In this document: positions 27,857 through 41,385 of the stretch, in pieces
How positions within the stretch are numbered: the stretch's first letter is position 1
Layout of the letters: every line of letters begins with the position of its first letter
Assembly (NCBI GenBank): GCA_030068075.1
Contig: CM057826.1
Coordinates: 66,933,312-66,997,311, forward strand
Direction of reading: 5' to 3'
Origin: Paguma larvata
Lineage: Eukaryota; Chordata; Mammalia; Carnivora; Viverridae
DNA: 64,000 bases
Program-made: the position numbers and the translations under genes
Notes under the pieces: model-generated
Seen by the model: the letters and a program-made list of their open reading frames with translations, nothing else
Told to the model about the DNA's origin: nothing
Databases searched by the model: none

Positions 27857-29075
27857 TTGTGTATGAACTATGTTTTAAGTTTCCAACTTCATGTAACAAG
27901 TTTCCTGAATGGTTTCACTTTATCATATCTCATAGTGTACATGCATCGGTAATCCTGCTATCGGTTCAGAGTTCCAATTATTACTGGAACTAGTAATTGG
28001 GAATGGTTAGAGTTCTAAGGCCGCACTCAAGATTTTACTTATTAGAATTAGAAACTGTGGGACCTAAAAGAAAATCCTAAGATTCAATTTAAAAGAAAAC
28101 AGAAAATAATAAGTTTTAAAGATAGGAATGTGGTGCTTAGAATATTGCACATCTATTATGAGCAAATAAATTCCAACTGAGAGACCTGTGTTAGGAAAAA
28201 GTCCATTGGGCTCCAGGCATCTGACTCACTCTTGGCCGTCTGAAAAAGATGCCACCCTTTAGGACTATTGGAATTGACTGCCTGAGAATGAGGTTGGTAC
28301 AAGAGAGGGTGGAGCTGAGAAATGATGACAGACAAATTCCCAACCACATGGTTGGAATCTCTGGATATATCCAGGTACGTGACTAGATAAACTCTCTTCT
28401 GTGCTTTAACTATACTGCCTCGGGTGACTGTTACATGGAACCAGGACAGAAGAGTTTTCTAGACTATTACTAGTAATTGAAGATTTCCAATAAGCAATTA
28501 TAAAAGTCACAATTGTCACTAACAAAATAATAAACTAACTTACCCTTTTATATTTTGGACATATATTTACTTTTAATAGGAAAACAAATCTTATATTGAA
28601 ATACACTAACATAACTATAAAAATTCTTTGTTAAAAAACACTTATAATGTTGTGTTGTATTATGTTATAATTACTTTTACTTATTCCTATTAACTTAGCA
28701 GTTTCAGTACATGAAATTCAAAATAATTGCTCAACATGTTTAGAAAAACCCTAGTTTAGATGATTAACAGATGTTATACCACAAAAGGTTCAGCAGTTCC
28801 ATAAATTTCAGAACTGCTCTATTAATCAAATTTAAATAGGTTTCTTAAATACAGTATGTCTCAGAGCCTTAATAACACATTAGTACACATACTCTTTTGG
28901 GGGAGGAAATATTACTCTGCAAAATTCACTTCAAGAAATGTCACAAAGAAAGCTTTCATTCTGTGAGGTTAGAAGGGGAAACAATTTCTTCTACTTTACA
29001 TGACTCATGGCTTCTTCTTGGATATTATCATCACATGTAAGCCTCAAATTAACTAATTAAAGTGCCTCTCTTTCT
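26670..29075. other. Intron, mostly unassigned
   Basis: 26740-27060 (CCAGAATTTCCATTTTTTATAGC ... TGTATAAAAGAACAGCAGAA) resembles a widespread old L1-associated repeat. The rest has no recognisable element apart from the (TA)n at 27826-27853. No exon was seen. Confidence 0.35.
27826..27853. repeat. (TA)n microsatellite
   Basis: Fourteen TA units. Confidence 0.95.
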
Positions 29076-29079
29076 GGCC

Positions 29080-30340
29080 ACAATCTCTTATCCCATTAGT
29101 TTGCTTTCAACCAGTATCACTATAACCATTTTTCAACCTCACTGGGCCCTAAAGCTTGAGTCTCCCAATCAATCACTTTCTCTTTTCTGCTCTTCTCTCT
29201 TTATCTAACTGAGATACCACAATATATCATTTCATTGATGCTCTTGCCAATATTCTAAATCCTTTGCTATTCTATCTCTTAGTTGCACCCACGTGGCAAA
29301 CCCCAATCCTGGATAGTTGGATAAATCCAACTATCTGCTCTCTCCGAGAATGCACTCAAGAAATTCATCACAGCTGGAGAGAATCACATGATTATTACTT
29401 TCAAATGGGCCCCAAATATCTGATAGTACCTAAAATTTCTCTGTCCAACTCACTTCTTACTCTCCCAGTGTTATTGTCAACCATTTCAAATCTTTCTCAC
29501 TCTTCTTGTGCCTAAAACTGCCCCATTCTACTCCCTCCAGCTTCTTTAGAAAGAAACTACAAGCCAGAAATCCTTTTGTCTTGCCTTTTCAGACCTACAA
29601 ATCTATTACTTGTCTTCCCTTCTAATCTGTTTCTCCACTTGGAAATATGGAGCTGTTTCTCATTTGTGGCTGACCTTTCTGCTACTACTTTGTATCTCAT
29701 CCCCTCCTGCTCTCCCAAGAACGTTAAACCTTACAAGAACCTAAAAGATCTCTCTCTCTCTCTCTCTCTCCCTCTCTGAAGACTTGTTTTTTCCTATTCC
29801 ATCAGCTTTTATACATGTTTAAGTGGCTCCTATAGGGGAAAAAAAGGAGAAGTAGTAAGGGAGAAAGTATGGAGAAGGGGAGGGAGGGAAGGATAAAGAG
29901 AGGAAGAGATGAACAGGTCCCTTCACCACACACCCTCCTCCTGCTACTGCTTATTCTCCATAAAGAAAATTCCTAAAAGAGTTATCTGTGCTTCCTGTGT
30001 CCACTTTTCTCCCCTCCCACTCACTCCTCAATCTTCTCCCATTTCGCTTTCATCTCATCACTCAAGCAAAGCATATGCTTTCAAGAAACAACAAACTTCA
30101 TTTTACTAATCTGACAAGAGATACTTCTTACTATTGTACTTGACCTCATGGGTTAATTCTCCTCTGTTAACCATATACTCTTACATGAAACATTTATGCC
30201 CTGACCTACTCTCCCCCTATAGGCATAACATGGTCATGTCCTTTTAAGATCCAGTGGCCTCAGGTCTCCTCTCTCCTCACTCAATACATGTCCCAACTTC
30301 AACTACCACCTAAGCCAAGCTCGTGCAGAATTTAAATTTA
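29080..30340 (+). mobile_element. Probable L2 fragments, plus strand
   Basis: Long pyrimidine-rich, Ser/Pro/Leu-coding text with phrases typical of the L2 ORF region (CCCCAATCCTGGATAGTTGG, CAACTCACTTCTTACTCTCCC, ACTCCTCAATCTTCTCCCATTTC). Interrupted by (CT)n at 29749-29777 and a GA-rich patch near 29840-29910. Heavily decayed; the class assignment is tentative. Confidence 0.45.
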
Positions 30341-30381
30341 AAGGTCTCGAAATGAGACTCTACCATTGAGCTACAAACCGA

Positions 30382-30426
30382 ATATATATATATATATGTG
30401 TGTGTGTATATATATATATATATATC
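30382..30426. repeat. (TA)n(TG)n(TA)n compound microsatellite
   Basis: TA units, about five TG units, then TA units again. Confidence 0.95.
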
Positions 30427-30429
30427 TCA

Positions 30430-33400
30430 AAACATCCACGTGACTTCTCTACTTTGTTACCACAAAGAGAAAAAGATTCAACATATTTCATACTGAACTC
30501 AAAACTTCCAAACTGCTCTTTTTTGGGAGTCTCTCATTTTAAGGTATTAATCATTCTGTTATACAAGCCAGGATCTGGAGGTCCAAACTCACACTCACAA
30601 TATAAATTCCAAAAGGTCAGAGGGCCTTATCACTTTTTTATTCAAATTACCTAAATACTAAATAAGTGCTACATATTAATGACATTTAAGCAAGACGGTA
30701 GCTATCAGACATCATTTAATAAATAAATAGTAGGTTTATTTGAACTACTCTTTTGTGCTAAAGAACCTCAAAGGCCTCTTATGACAAAAACAAAACTGAT
30801 GGACTGAAATTAACAAGGCATTTCAATTCCACATAACATTCTAACTTATATTGACTTTAAGAAATCTGCAGTTATTATTGTTTGAATTTTGGGAAACCCT
30901 CAAAAACAAGAGAAGACTATCTTAGGAGTTGAAATACTTTTCCCTTTAACATTTTTCTAAAGATTGATTCTTCCAATGATTTTGATTTGGGAACTAGTTA
31001 ATTGTGTTCATAAATTGCTTAAAATTTTGGTACAAAGAACATTTAGCTTATTAAAAATGGGTTTAGGAATGGCATAATACGTATCCAGAAATAAAAATGT
31101 ATTATTTAATCATAATTTGCCAATTAAAGTTAAATACTACCTTCAGTGCTTACTTTTTATCAATATGCTAGAAATCTATCCTAGAAATCTCAGTACCAGG
31201 TCTCTATTCATTATTATAATAAGTTTGAATCTGCTTAAGCTAATAAAGCACCCGCGGACATACTGGTATTTTCAGACACTCATTAACTATTTCATCAATG
31301 AGCAATAAGCAGTGTAGAATCAACAAAAACGAATAGCATACTAAACTATTGGCTGAGAGTCGGGCATAACTCCAAATATCATATATGAAATCAAGAGTAT
31401 CTTTGATTAAGTGTCTTCATCCAAACCACAAATTTTTATCTGAAAGTTAAAAATGGGTACTCACCACATAACCATATCAAAGGTTTCATGAAACTATTAA
31501 AGGTGCAAAAATGGCCATTATTATTTAAAATGGTATTTTTTATTAAGTGGAATCATTACATTGAAGAAAAAGTTTCAAGACTTAGAATTTGAACATTCAC
31601 TAAATCTCTTTGCTCCTACTAAGTTCCCTAGAGATTTTATAACTAGTTTTGGCCATCTCTGTCCTTACAGAAAAGAATATTGCAATCTGTACCTATTTGA
31701 AATGTTCACAGAAAAAAAAATAATAACAAATCTCATTTTCACCCATCAGCTTGAGGCAAAGGTTCTATATAGCTCTGACTACAGAGCTGACTAAATCCCA
31801 AATAAGGCCTCTCTAGAAAGGTTTCCTGTGGCTAACTCATTTAAAGCAAAACCTTGTGAAGATTCTAATAAAAGTACCTGAAAAGTTATGAATGGTGCTT
31901 AAATTTTTATTCCTGTTGAGAATTTAACCCCACACCATTCTTTCTGGCTCTGATTATATATTTTCTGACTCAAGATGTAATTAGGGTAAAAAACTGATTT
32001 GTTGAATTAAAAGTGGCAGCGCTGAATATGGAGAGGCTCTATTTTATTAAAAGAATGGCCAAAGGGAGTATATATTCTTATGCATGTCTTAACTAAATTT
32101 CCCTATGTTCACATGACCTACATATCTTACAGAGTATAACTTTTAAAGGAACCATAATTATTTTTCACTATCTTTGGTCCTTTGTCAGGCTAGCTGTCCT
32201 ATTTCAAGATATACTGTAAATATTCTCTCCTTGCTAAGCATTAATTTCCACCTTATGAGCAGCTGCAATGTGTTTTATCTGAGATCCAGAAAAGGTTAGG
32301 GAGAAGAAACTTTCCCATAAAGGAGGAGAAAAGCTGCTACAAATATTTGTCATGTCTTGTCGTAATCAGATGAATTCACAATTTCTAGGATGGGCAAGAA
32401 AAAGGGAACGCAGTCCTGAGCCAATCTAGGCCCATTTAACACTAGGTTCAGTGTTTCAGGTTCTATACCTGAAAGCCCACGGCAAACTCAGCAGATTTTT
32501 TTTTTTACATATCCATGAGAATTTGAATAATAGTACATAGGTGTAGGGGATCTGAATATAATACACGCTTTCCTGGCATCAGACAGTGCAAAAATTCTTC
32601 CAAAGCCCCACAATACATTTAGCCATAATCAACCAGTGCTTTTCGGCAGTCAAAATTCGCTCCTTAGAGAGTATTTTAAACATCCCTAATCCCTGATAAA
32701 TTCGCAATTAGCATTTCAAATGCAAAGAATGTAAAGAACTTTATCGCTAACTGATGTGATGCTGGGAGAAGACAGGTATTACTTTTTCTAATTTTCAGGA
32801 AAATTAAGGAAGTTTAAGGAAAAAATATCAATGATTTCCTTAGCCATAATCTCAATCACTGAAATTATACAACTGCATTATATTTGTATTATTTGTATTA
32901 TTTCTAATCAGAATACTTTTGCATCACTATAGTTTATTCTGAGTAAAGTCCTGATCTTTTATCAGCACTAATCAAACTGTAGTATAATATCTATATAATT
33001 GATAGATACACAATATTTTCATTTGAAGTAACACCAAGAGAAACAATTCAATAAAAGATGAATCTTAATTAAACAATAACTCTGAACAAAGAATAAAGAA
33101 AAATTGTCACCTCACCAAAAAAAAATAATTCTAAAAAAGGAATCTGTAATTTCCTTCTCATTAAGAAACAAAACAAAAACAAACAAATATATACCAGAGA
33201 CAACATAAAAGCATTATCAGAAGCACCCTAATCTATTGCCTTTCTGTTTCATCTGATAAAATAAAGCACATTAAGTTAATTGAGAAAATTATACAATAAC
33301 AGCACACAATTAGGGCATACTCTGTCAATGGGTGAAAGGCCAACAACCCCTCCAATGATCATTCTCAACACTGATATGGTGGTCCAACTAAATTATTTTC

Positions 33401-33535
33401 ACTAATTATATAGTGGTCTCACTATTTTCCACACAGCGTTTTATAATCAAAATAATTCAGCAAGTCAAATAATCTCCTGAATTAAGGATAGTCAGGATAA
33501 GCTCTTCGGAGACTGAAAAATTACTAAGGCAAATA
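30430..33535. other. Intron, no feature recognised
   Basis: AT-rich. No exon, SINE or bounded repeat was found in about 3.1 kb. Two short plus ORFs (31117-31308, 31561-31794) lack any domain. Confidence 0.45.
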
Positions 33536-33539
33536 CAAT

Positions 33540-35195
33540 CTTTTACTCCATATTCCTGTGAATTTTTCTAATTACCAACAATTTCTCTCCAAAACTTCAT
33601 CTTTTTCTAAGCACCTCTTCCACCACCACCTTTATTCCCCACTAATGGCCTCCCAGAAAATAGAAACGATCAGGTGGGAAATCTTTGAAACTTCTGCTCT
33701 TCCCTGTCCTCCTACTGACAAATGTAACACTTCCTTCCGGCCTGAGTGGAGGGCCTCCACCCTCCTGACAATGCTCTCTAGCTCACTCTGCTCTTTCCCT
33801 GCTGTCCTCAGGACTGGGGTCCACTAGGGAATCCTCTCTGGCCTGGAGGCTCCTCCTCTTCTCTACTGGCTCTTTGCTTCCAGTACTATTTTTTAAAAAA
33901 ATCAAACTAAACTTAAAATATTATTTAACTCTCTCTGCCCATAGATCATTATCCTAACTTTCCCTTTCCTCCGACATTTAGCTACCTGAAAATGCTAGTA
34001 GGGAAAAGGAAAAATGATAACCATCTTGGCTTATTACTTGTTATCCACTTGCTCCTCAACTCACTGGCTCAGCCTGCCATCCCCATTTTACCTTAACACC
34101 ACTAAACCTTTGAGGCACTTTGACTTCGCTACACAACATATTCCTGTTGATTCCTTCCCTCTTTTCCCCAGTCTACAGTGACATCACTGTCTCTTGGTTT
34201 TCCTCCTATGTGTCCAGCTGCTCTATCGCATTCTCTTTTACAACATCCTCTTTCACTGCTTGCCTCTTAAAGGCTGATGACCCAACACTCCTATCCTTGG
34301 TTCTCGTCTTTTCTCCCTCCCTATGGGAACATGTTTATCTCCATCACTTCAATCACCATCTACTTGCTGTCATTCCTAAAAGCTATATCTCAAGGCCAGA
34401 TCTCCACCTAGGATTCATCATCCTTCTCCACATCTACTCTACTTCTATTCCTATGATCTTCATCACTTAAGAGCAGCACAAACAAATACAAAATTCCCGA
34501 TTCAGAGATCTGGAGGTCAGCTTTGATATATCTTTTCCCTCATATCCATATCCAATCAGTCACCAAAGATTTGTATCTATAAAGTACCTCTAAAACCAGT
34601 CCCCTTCTTTGGTACTCCCTGGCATGACTAGCTCAGACATCAGCAATCCTCCTGGTTTGACGTCTGCCGATGTCCCCTACACAGCCTCACAGTGCTCTTT
34701 GTAAAAGGTAAACTGGATCCTTTTATTCTGCTGCTTAACATCTCTGAATGGCTCCCCCACTGAGTTCACCATAAAGCCCCAATTGGAACACAAAGGTTTT
34801 TCCATAATACAGCCCTTACATACTTAATCCAATCCCCTCTCTCACCATTCCACCTTCTTTGCCAATAATCTAGTCATATATAAATACTGAAGATTTAGAA
34901 TGCACAGTATTTTCACTTCCCAGAGCAATGTATGATGTTTATTCCCTTTCCTAAGATACCGTCTCACTTTTTTCTTGGCGGGGGAGCAAGGAGCTGGACA
35001 CCTCTTACCCACCTTTAAGATCCGAAACAGACATCCAAAATTCCACCCTGAGATCAGGCACCCTAAGTCTAGGGCACCCTTCTTATGTACTCTGATAGCA
35101 CTCAGCATTTACACTTATAGAACTCATCACACTCTTGTTAAAATTATCTCTTTTCTTTCACTAAACTGTGAGCTCTTTTGGAAGTAGGACTTTAT
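33540..35195 (+). mobile_element. LINE-2 (L2), partial, plus strand
   Basis: Follows the L2 ORF2 order: GTGACATCACTGTCTCTTGG TTTTCCTCCTATG, a GATGACCC segment, 'CATATCCAATCAGTCACCAAAG', 'CTGCTTAACATCTCTGAATGGCTCCCC', 'CAGCCCTTACATACTTAATCC' and a 3' part with CTAAACTGTGAGCTCTTTTGG. Frames are broken throughout. The 116-codon ORF at 34120-34470 is a surviving ORF2 frame (PTLLSLVLVFSPSLWEH), not a host gene. Confidence 0.65.
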
Positions 35196-35199
35196 CTCA

Positions 35200-35765
35200 T
35201 TTAGCTTTGTATACAAAGCTACGACAGTGTGGATGGCATACTGCAGTTTCCAAGATGGCCACAACAATATCCCCATCACACATGTTCTTGTAATAAAGAC
35301 TTTGTTTGACACCCCTTCCATTGAGAAGTGGGGTCTGTGTTCCCTACACTTGAATTTGGGCAGTCATGTGACTGTGGCAGAAGTGACGTTACACGACTTC
35401 CAAAGCTAGGTCATAAAAACAGCTTCCTCCTGGTTCTCTTGGGACACATTCTTAGATCCAGCCATCCTGGCTATAAGAAGCTCAGGCAGTCCACAGACAG
35501 ACATCCCAAGAAGATGAACAGAGCTTAGATGGGCTCCTGGCCACCAGCACACAAATTGCCATCACAAGAGTGAACCATACTGGAGGTAGATCCTAAGGCC
35601 TCTAGTCCAGCTATTCCAGTTGACAACACATGGAGGTGGGATAAGCCTCTGCATGGAACTCTTCCCGAATGGAAATTAATGAGAAAATTAAATGATTATT
35701 ATTTTAAGTCTCTAAGTTTTATAGTGATCTGTTACACTGCATTAGATAGTCAGAATAGTGCCTGG
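35200..35765 (+). mobile_element. MaLR-type LTR (MLT1-like)
   Basis: Recognised from GTGACTGTGGCAGAAGTGAC, ACTTCCAAAGCTAGGTCATAAAA, CTTCCTCCTGGTTCTCTTGG and a 3' part with TTAAATGATTATTATTTTAAG TCTCTAAGTTTTATAGTGATCTGTTAC, which holds the LTR polyadenylation zone. Solitary, with no internal region seen. Ancient endogenous-retrovirus-like repeat, inert. Confidence 0.7.
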
Positions 35766-35769
35766 CATA

Positions 35770-36915
35770 CAAACACACACATATACACACACATATACAT
35801 GAATAATACACATGAATGAATGAATCAATTTCCCAAATCAAACATACTCCATAAGTTAGATTTGGTGAATAGAGCAAAGAACCATCACCAAATAGTTTAA
35901 TTAGGATATTTAAATTATCTTAGCCTTTTTTGTTATAAAAATAGACACAGAAAATCAAACAAAAAATATGCAGCTTAAGGTAAATACTCTGTAATTATCA
36001 ACAAGCCTGAAATATAGAACTTTGCTAAATACCGCAGAAGGCCTGCATGCGACCAGCTCTAATCACAATCACCTATATCCCCTCCTTCAAAGAAACCATT
36101 ATCATGACCTCTATAGCATTCATTTACTATATGCATTATTTTTAGTCTTATTTTTAGTCTCTAGTGTATAGCCCTACACACTGTAGTTTAGTTTTGATCA
36201 TTTTAAAAGTTTTTATTTAATGTATCTTTAAGCATTTTTTAATTATAATTTCCCTCTCTAGCCCTATATTTTCCTTACAATTAAGCTGTTTAAAAACTCA
36301 GTCACTTGACATAGTTTGCCACAGCCTGGATTTTGAATATTTTGTACCATAGAACAGTCCATCATGTCCACTGTCCTCCTTCCAACAAATGGCAGCTGGG
36401 ATGAGAGGCTAGGTCAGACTCAGATTCAGTACCTTTAGTGAAATCATGGTGGCATATATCAAGACATTAAATAATGTCTGCATGTCTTTTTGTGGTATCT
36501 GCAGCTACTGATTCTCAATGTCTACATCCACTAACTCATTGTATATTATAAAATGGTGATATCCTTTCAAATTCTATCATTTCTATTTATTAGTTGGAAT
36601 ATTTCTATCAAAAGATGCTTTCCCTCATCTATCATGTGATTTATCAGTAATAATTATTTGGTAATATAGTTCACATAGGAAGGAAAGATAAATGTTTGAT
36701 TGTTATATCTATATATATAAAACAATTGTATTGAGTTCAAACTAAGATAAACTGACTTAAATTATTATATATATATAAATAAATTTTTGTACTTCAGAGA
36801 CTTTGAAACAGGAATTATAAACAAGACAAATCCTAAATATATTTATTAGACAAATGAATAATGAATACTCAAATGGAAAAATAATGATGAAGGTGATGAT
36901 GAAGAAGATAAAAAA
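35770..36915. other. Intron, mostly unassigned
   Basis: Starts with a CA/TA-rich patch (35775-35805). 36060-36250 has a phrase resembling old L1 3' sequence, not boundable. No exon was seen. Confidence 0.35.
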
Positions 36916-36924
36916 TAATCAGAG

Positions 36925-37090
36925 TTAATACTCACTACGTGAGAAACTTTTTAAAAGACCTTGACATATATTAACTCATGTTATCCTTACAACAATATAT
37001 ATGAGGTAGGTACTACTATTTTCTCTTCTGTATAGATAAGGACACTGAAGCACACTTAGTAAGTGGTTAAAGCAAGATAGAGACATGGGT
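36925..37090 (+). mobile_element. MIR fragment
   Basis: Contains TTAACTCATGTTATCCTTACAAC, ATGAGGTAGGTACTACTATT and ATAAGGACACTGAAGCACA, the conserved MIR core order in plus orientation. Confidence 0.7.
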
Positions 37091-37094
37091 AATG

Positions 37095-39110
37095 GACTAC
37101 AAGTATTAAAGGTGGTCCACAAACCTACAGATATTCTCAAGTTCATTGATGTATTTCTATTTAATCTCACAAGATAATCTTCATTTTTAGCACCATGATA
37201 TTCAGTTATGCAACAATGAGAGATGATTCCATAAAAAAACTTAGAAAGTAGATAATCAAGTACTGAATCTATTTTAAACCTAGCTCTAGTTAACCATAAC
37301 TCTTTTAAGTTATTTTCCCTAGTCCATCTTCAATTTGCCATCTCTCTTTGGATGAGAAGTTTGAACTCAAAGAGATATTTGAACTTTGTTCCCCTAAGCT
37401 TGTCCAAATTCTTAATATAAAATTCAATATAACTTAGTTTCTTTACTGACTTAAGAAAAGCCATACTTTTTTTTCCTGAATTAAGAAGATGTATATCCAC
37501 TTTTCTGACTTAAAGTCATTCCATCTCTGGTTTCCATTAGAACTAGTATATTATGGTATCTTAATGCACTATATAAATAACTGTGCTATTATAAAGATAG
37601 ATGATAATGACTATTGTACAAAAGTAACATGAGAAGTTGTCTCTAAAATCTTTCACTGAAATAAAATTTTCTAAATCTCTGCTGTTGAGATAAAAAGTTC
37701 CAGAGTTATTATATAAAGAAATAGTCTCTATATTAGAACAAAATATTTTAACTGAGTCTTTATAGTTTAATGAATATAGATATCTGTTCTATCATTTACT
37801 TACATTTACTTGTAAAAATTATTCTTTAGAAATTATTTTATTTGAATTAGAAAACACCATAATATTAGAAAAATTTTTCTTAAATAAAGATACATATATT
37901 AAATGTTGACTGGCATATTACACATACTTCTCATTATTTTAAATAATACTTATTTAAAACACTTATACAAGAGTGAACAAGTTAAAAATATAATAAAAAC
38001 TGTATCAGCCAATGAATTCTTAGCAAAGCAATTCAACCAGCAAAGTACTCAAGCATACTGAATCATCTGACTAGTAAAGGCTCTTGAAAAACTAAGTTTA
38101 AATAAAACTATATTTTTAAGGAACCCCATTCAAATCAGCTGCAAAAAACTGATTCTACAGCTTGTCCTTATATTCCGTCAACCTTAACAGAAAGCAATGT
38201 TATTTGGATAACATAAGGTATAAAAAAATTAACAAGAACTCATTGTTTAAAAACCTATGTAAAAGATATGAAGAAATGCAGCAGAATACAAGCCATGAGA
38301 TATAATGCTAATCATTTGGTCATCAATTCACTGGGTATTATGAAATGGTGATTCCCAATGAGAACGCCTAAGAGAGTAAAGAATATGCTTTCTTAACCAG
38401 TTTTCTTTTTATATAAACAATGCTTACATAAACCAGGACAGAAAATAAACATACAAATACATAGATTAAATGCATCTGGCTAGTATGCATGAGATCTATT
38501 ACAATTTTATACTTAATTCTGCCTCCAACAGGCATGTCCCAGTTTATTAAATCATATGGTAGATTAATGCAAGAATATAATTTCACCAGAAACACACATT
38601 TGGCTTTCTTAAAAAGATATCTGAGGCAGATTTAATGAGAAACCAGTGTGGAATGGCTACTTTGATTAGCCAACTGGATTATTAATTCAAGTACAGTTAT
38701 TATATCTACTAAATAATAATATTTTTTCACTTGAGACATAAACAATGGTTACACTTCTTCATAATAAGGATAAACTAAGTTCACCAATGACAAATGTGAG
38801 TCTCAAATATGAATCATTAAATATGAATCATCGAAAGAAACAATGGGATAATGTACTATAGAGAGAGAATTAACTCCTATGGAGAAAATATTTAATGTCC
38901 TTTTGGATAATGCATTATGAAGTTAATACAATAGTCTATGAAAATTTATAAACTATTGGTAATATTTCTATACATGCATTTTTCATATACAATCCTCAAT
39001 AATAAAATTTCCTAAATATTTTTACTATTCCTTGAGTTACTGACAAATGTTTATTTTGTCATGCAATATTAAAAAGAAATTTATGTAATGTTATATGTCG
39101 ATTATATCTC
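37095..39110. other. Intron, no feature recognised
   Basis: Very AT-rich, no exon or named repeat. Followed by (AT)n at 39116-39140. Confidence 0.45.
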
Positions 39111-39115
39111 CAAAA

Positions 39116-39140
39116 TATACATATATATATATATATATAC
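39116..39140. repeat. (AT)n microsatellite
   Basis: About twelve AT units. Confidence 0.9.
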
Positions 39141-39314
39141 AGGAGTGTATAGTGACACGCAAAGAAATTTAAAATAATAAAACTTTATTTAAAACATGCC
39201 TTTTAAAAAAGATAGCATATTACCTAAAAGGTTCTCCTTAATGCCTTTTTTATAAGAACAGCACAAAGATAAGAATAACAAATAAATAACCAGCAATATT
39301 ATACTGGTTAGCAC

Positions 39315-39640
39315 TTTTTTTTTCTGTAAAGACCTAGATAGGAACTATCTAGGCCATATGGTCTCTGTCACCACTACTCAACTCTGCCCACAGAGCATTG
39401 CAGCATGAAAGCAGCCATAGACGTTACATCAACAAATGAACCTGGCTATGTTCCAATAAAATTTTATTCATGGATGTTTAAATCACAACTGCACAAAATT
39501 TTTGCATGTCACAAATTATTGTCCTTTTGCTTTTTTCAATTTACTTAAAAATGTAAAAACAATTCTTACCTCTGGCCACAAAAATATAGGCTGTTGGCCA
39601 GATTTGGCCCATGCGTGATAGTTTCCAACCTTTGTTATAT
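39315..39640. mobile_element. Non-autonomous DNA-transposon-like repeat (hAT type suspected)
   Basis: Matches a widespread mammalian repeat whose text runs TTTTCTGTAAAG(GG)CCAGATAG ... CATATGGTCTCTGTC ... CAACTCTGCC ... GCAGCCATAGAC ... TGTTCCAATAAAATTTTATT ... CCAGATTTGGCCC ... AGTTTCCAACC. I recognise the family by its phrases but do not name the subfamily. The copy is diverged and contains an extra AT-rich insert near 39490-39570. Confidence 0.6.
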
Positions 39641-39679
39641 TTTATCACTTAAATTATAGGAACCATACAACAGAGGTCA

Positions 39680-39970
39680 TATAAGCAATCAATAAGAGGA
39701 CAGATTCTGGGGTCATACTGTAAGGGTTCAAATCCTAGTCCTACCACTTCTGATCTACCAGAAGTAAGATAGTCAGTCTTGTCTGACTTTAGACAATTTG
39801 CCCAGCTCTCTGCATACCAATTTCCTTCTCTATAAATTGGGAACAATAATAGTACTGCCAATTAGGAATAATAACTCTACCTAAAAGTGAGCTATATGAA
39901 TTTAATATGGCATGGAAAGGATTTAACAAAGCTCCTGGCACCCATAACTAGTAAATCCTCTCTAAATATA
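39680..39970 (-). mobile_element. MIR, antisense
   Basis: Plus strand shows the reversed MIR order: GGACAGATTCTGGGGTCA, GGGTTCAAATCCTAGTCCTACCAC, ACTTTAGACAATTTGCCCAG, TTTCCTTCTCTATAAATTGGGAACAATAATAG, AGCTCCTGGCACCC. Nearly full length. Confidence 0.75.
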
Positions 39971-40384
39971 CTGCTGCTGCCACCATAATCAAAATACAAG
40001 AAGAGTTCCATTTCATAGAAGTATGTATTATAATATACAAAGACATTCTACCTCCAAAATTAGAGGCATTTTGCAAAATTAGAGAAAATCCGTATTAAAA
40101 AACAGTCATAACATTTCAGAACTAGAAGATACTATAAAAATAATCCTATTTTACCAGATGCTTAGAGATTTTTGTGATTCAACTCTGAGTTAGAATCAAA
40201 GCCAGGACTAGAAGCAAGTGTTTCCATCTATATTATGAGCCCAGAAAGTCTTCCCTTTATTACTGTACCTTTTAACAACTAAGCAGACATATATTGACCA
40301 AAATTTAAACAACATTTCTTTCCGAGGTATTTGGGAAAGAGTTCTTGAGAAATATGAAGTGAGGGGCTAGCAAAAACAATTATA

Positions 40385-40535
40385 GGAAGGCAAAATGGCA
40401 TAGTGATTAAGAGCAAAATTATCGTATCAAAGCTGAATTTAAATTTCAGCTGCTTGACCACAAGACCTTGGGCAAATTTACTTAATACTTCTGGGACTCA
40501 TAGAGTAGATACTCAAAAAATATTTGAATGAAAGG
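40385..40535 (-). mobile_element. MIR fragment, antisense
   Basis: GGCATAGTGATTAAGAGC near the start, then GACCTTGGGCAAATTTACTTAAT, and an end with TAGATACTCAAAAAATATTTGAATGAA. Confidence 0.65.
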
Positions 40536-40644
40536 GCAAAAGAAATAGCTTCTCTCAAAGTTAAAGGTTTCACCCACAATCAAAGCTTTAACTCCTAAAA
40601 ACTTTCTTGATAGATAATCAAAGAGAAAACACACAAACTGTAAT

Positions 40645-41075
40645 ACATTGGATGTGGCCCCTTGAAAGGCATGTAAATTTGACTATACTTGGAAAAAGCG
40701 ATTCTGCAAATGTGAGTAAATTAAGAATCTCAAGATGAGATCATCTTGGATTACCCAGGCAGGTCCTAAATCCAGTGACAAAGGTCCTTACAGGTAAACT
40801 TACAAGAGGAAAAAACAGAGAAGAAAAGGCAATGTGAAGAAAAGTACAGAGACTGGAGTGCTATGTCTTCATATCATCACCAAAGATTGCCAGTTGTCAT
40901 GAGGAGCTCAGAAGGAGGCATGGAATGGTTGCCACATAGGGTCTCCAGAAGAAAACAATTCTACAGACACCCTGATTTTGAACTTCTGGCCTCCAGAACT
41001 GTGAGAAAATTAATTTGTGTTGTTTTTAAGCCACCAAGTCTGTGGTGGGTAATTTGTTAGGAAACTAATACATAA
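40645..41075 (+). mobile_element. MaLR-type LTR
   Basis: Phrases in order: GATGTGGCCCCTTGAAA, AATCTCAAGATGAGATCATC TTGGATTACCCAGG, CCTAAATCCAGTGACAAAGG, AATGTGAAGA, GATTGCCAG, ACACCCTGATTTTGAACTTC TGGCCTCCAGAACTGTGAG, TGTTGTTTTTAAGCCACCAAG, GTAATTTGTTAGGAAACTAATAC. Solitary, decayed, no internal region. Confidence 0.7.
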
Positions 41076-41159
41076 CCGACAAAGACACAAGCAGATATTT
41101 CCTTTGTAAAATAATCATTAGCTACCCTAAACAACTAACGATAAAAAATAAATAATCGC

Positions 41160-41345
41160 CCTTAATATAGAAGATAAAAACAGGGAGGAAGGCAAACCAT
41201 AGGAGACTCTTACATACAGAGAACTAACTGAGGGTTGCTGTAGGGGAGGTGGTTGGGGGATGGGTTAAATGGGTGATGGGCATTAAGGAAGGCACTTGTC
41301 AAGCCAGGACTATCTGTATGTTATCTAAAGTGAATTTAAATGAAA

Positions 41346-41381
<36 letters not shown>

Positions 41382-41385
41382 AACC
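41160..41385 (+). mobile_element. L1 3' UTR fragment with (AAAT)n tail
   Basis: Carries the carnivore L1 3' phrases CATAGGAGACTCTTACATAC AGAGAACTAACTGAGGGTTG CTG, AAATGGGTGATGGGCATTAAGG, and ends in about nine AAAT units (41348-41383). Strongly 5' truncated. It shares the same block with the copy at 47890. Confidence 0.85.

Noticed and set aside
34120..34470. 116-codon Ser/Leu/Phe-rich ORF
   Set aside because: Lies inside an L2 remnant and matches its ORF2 order; not a host gene.
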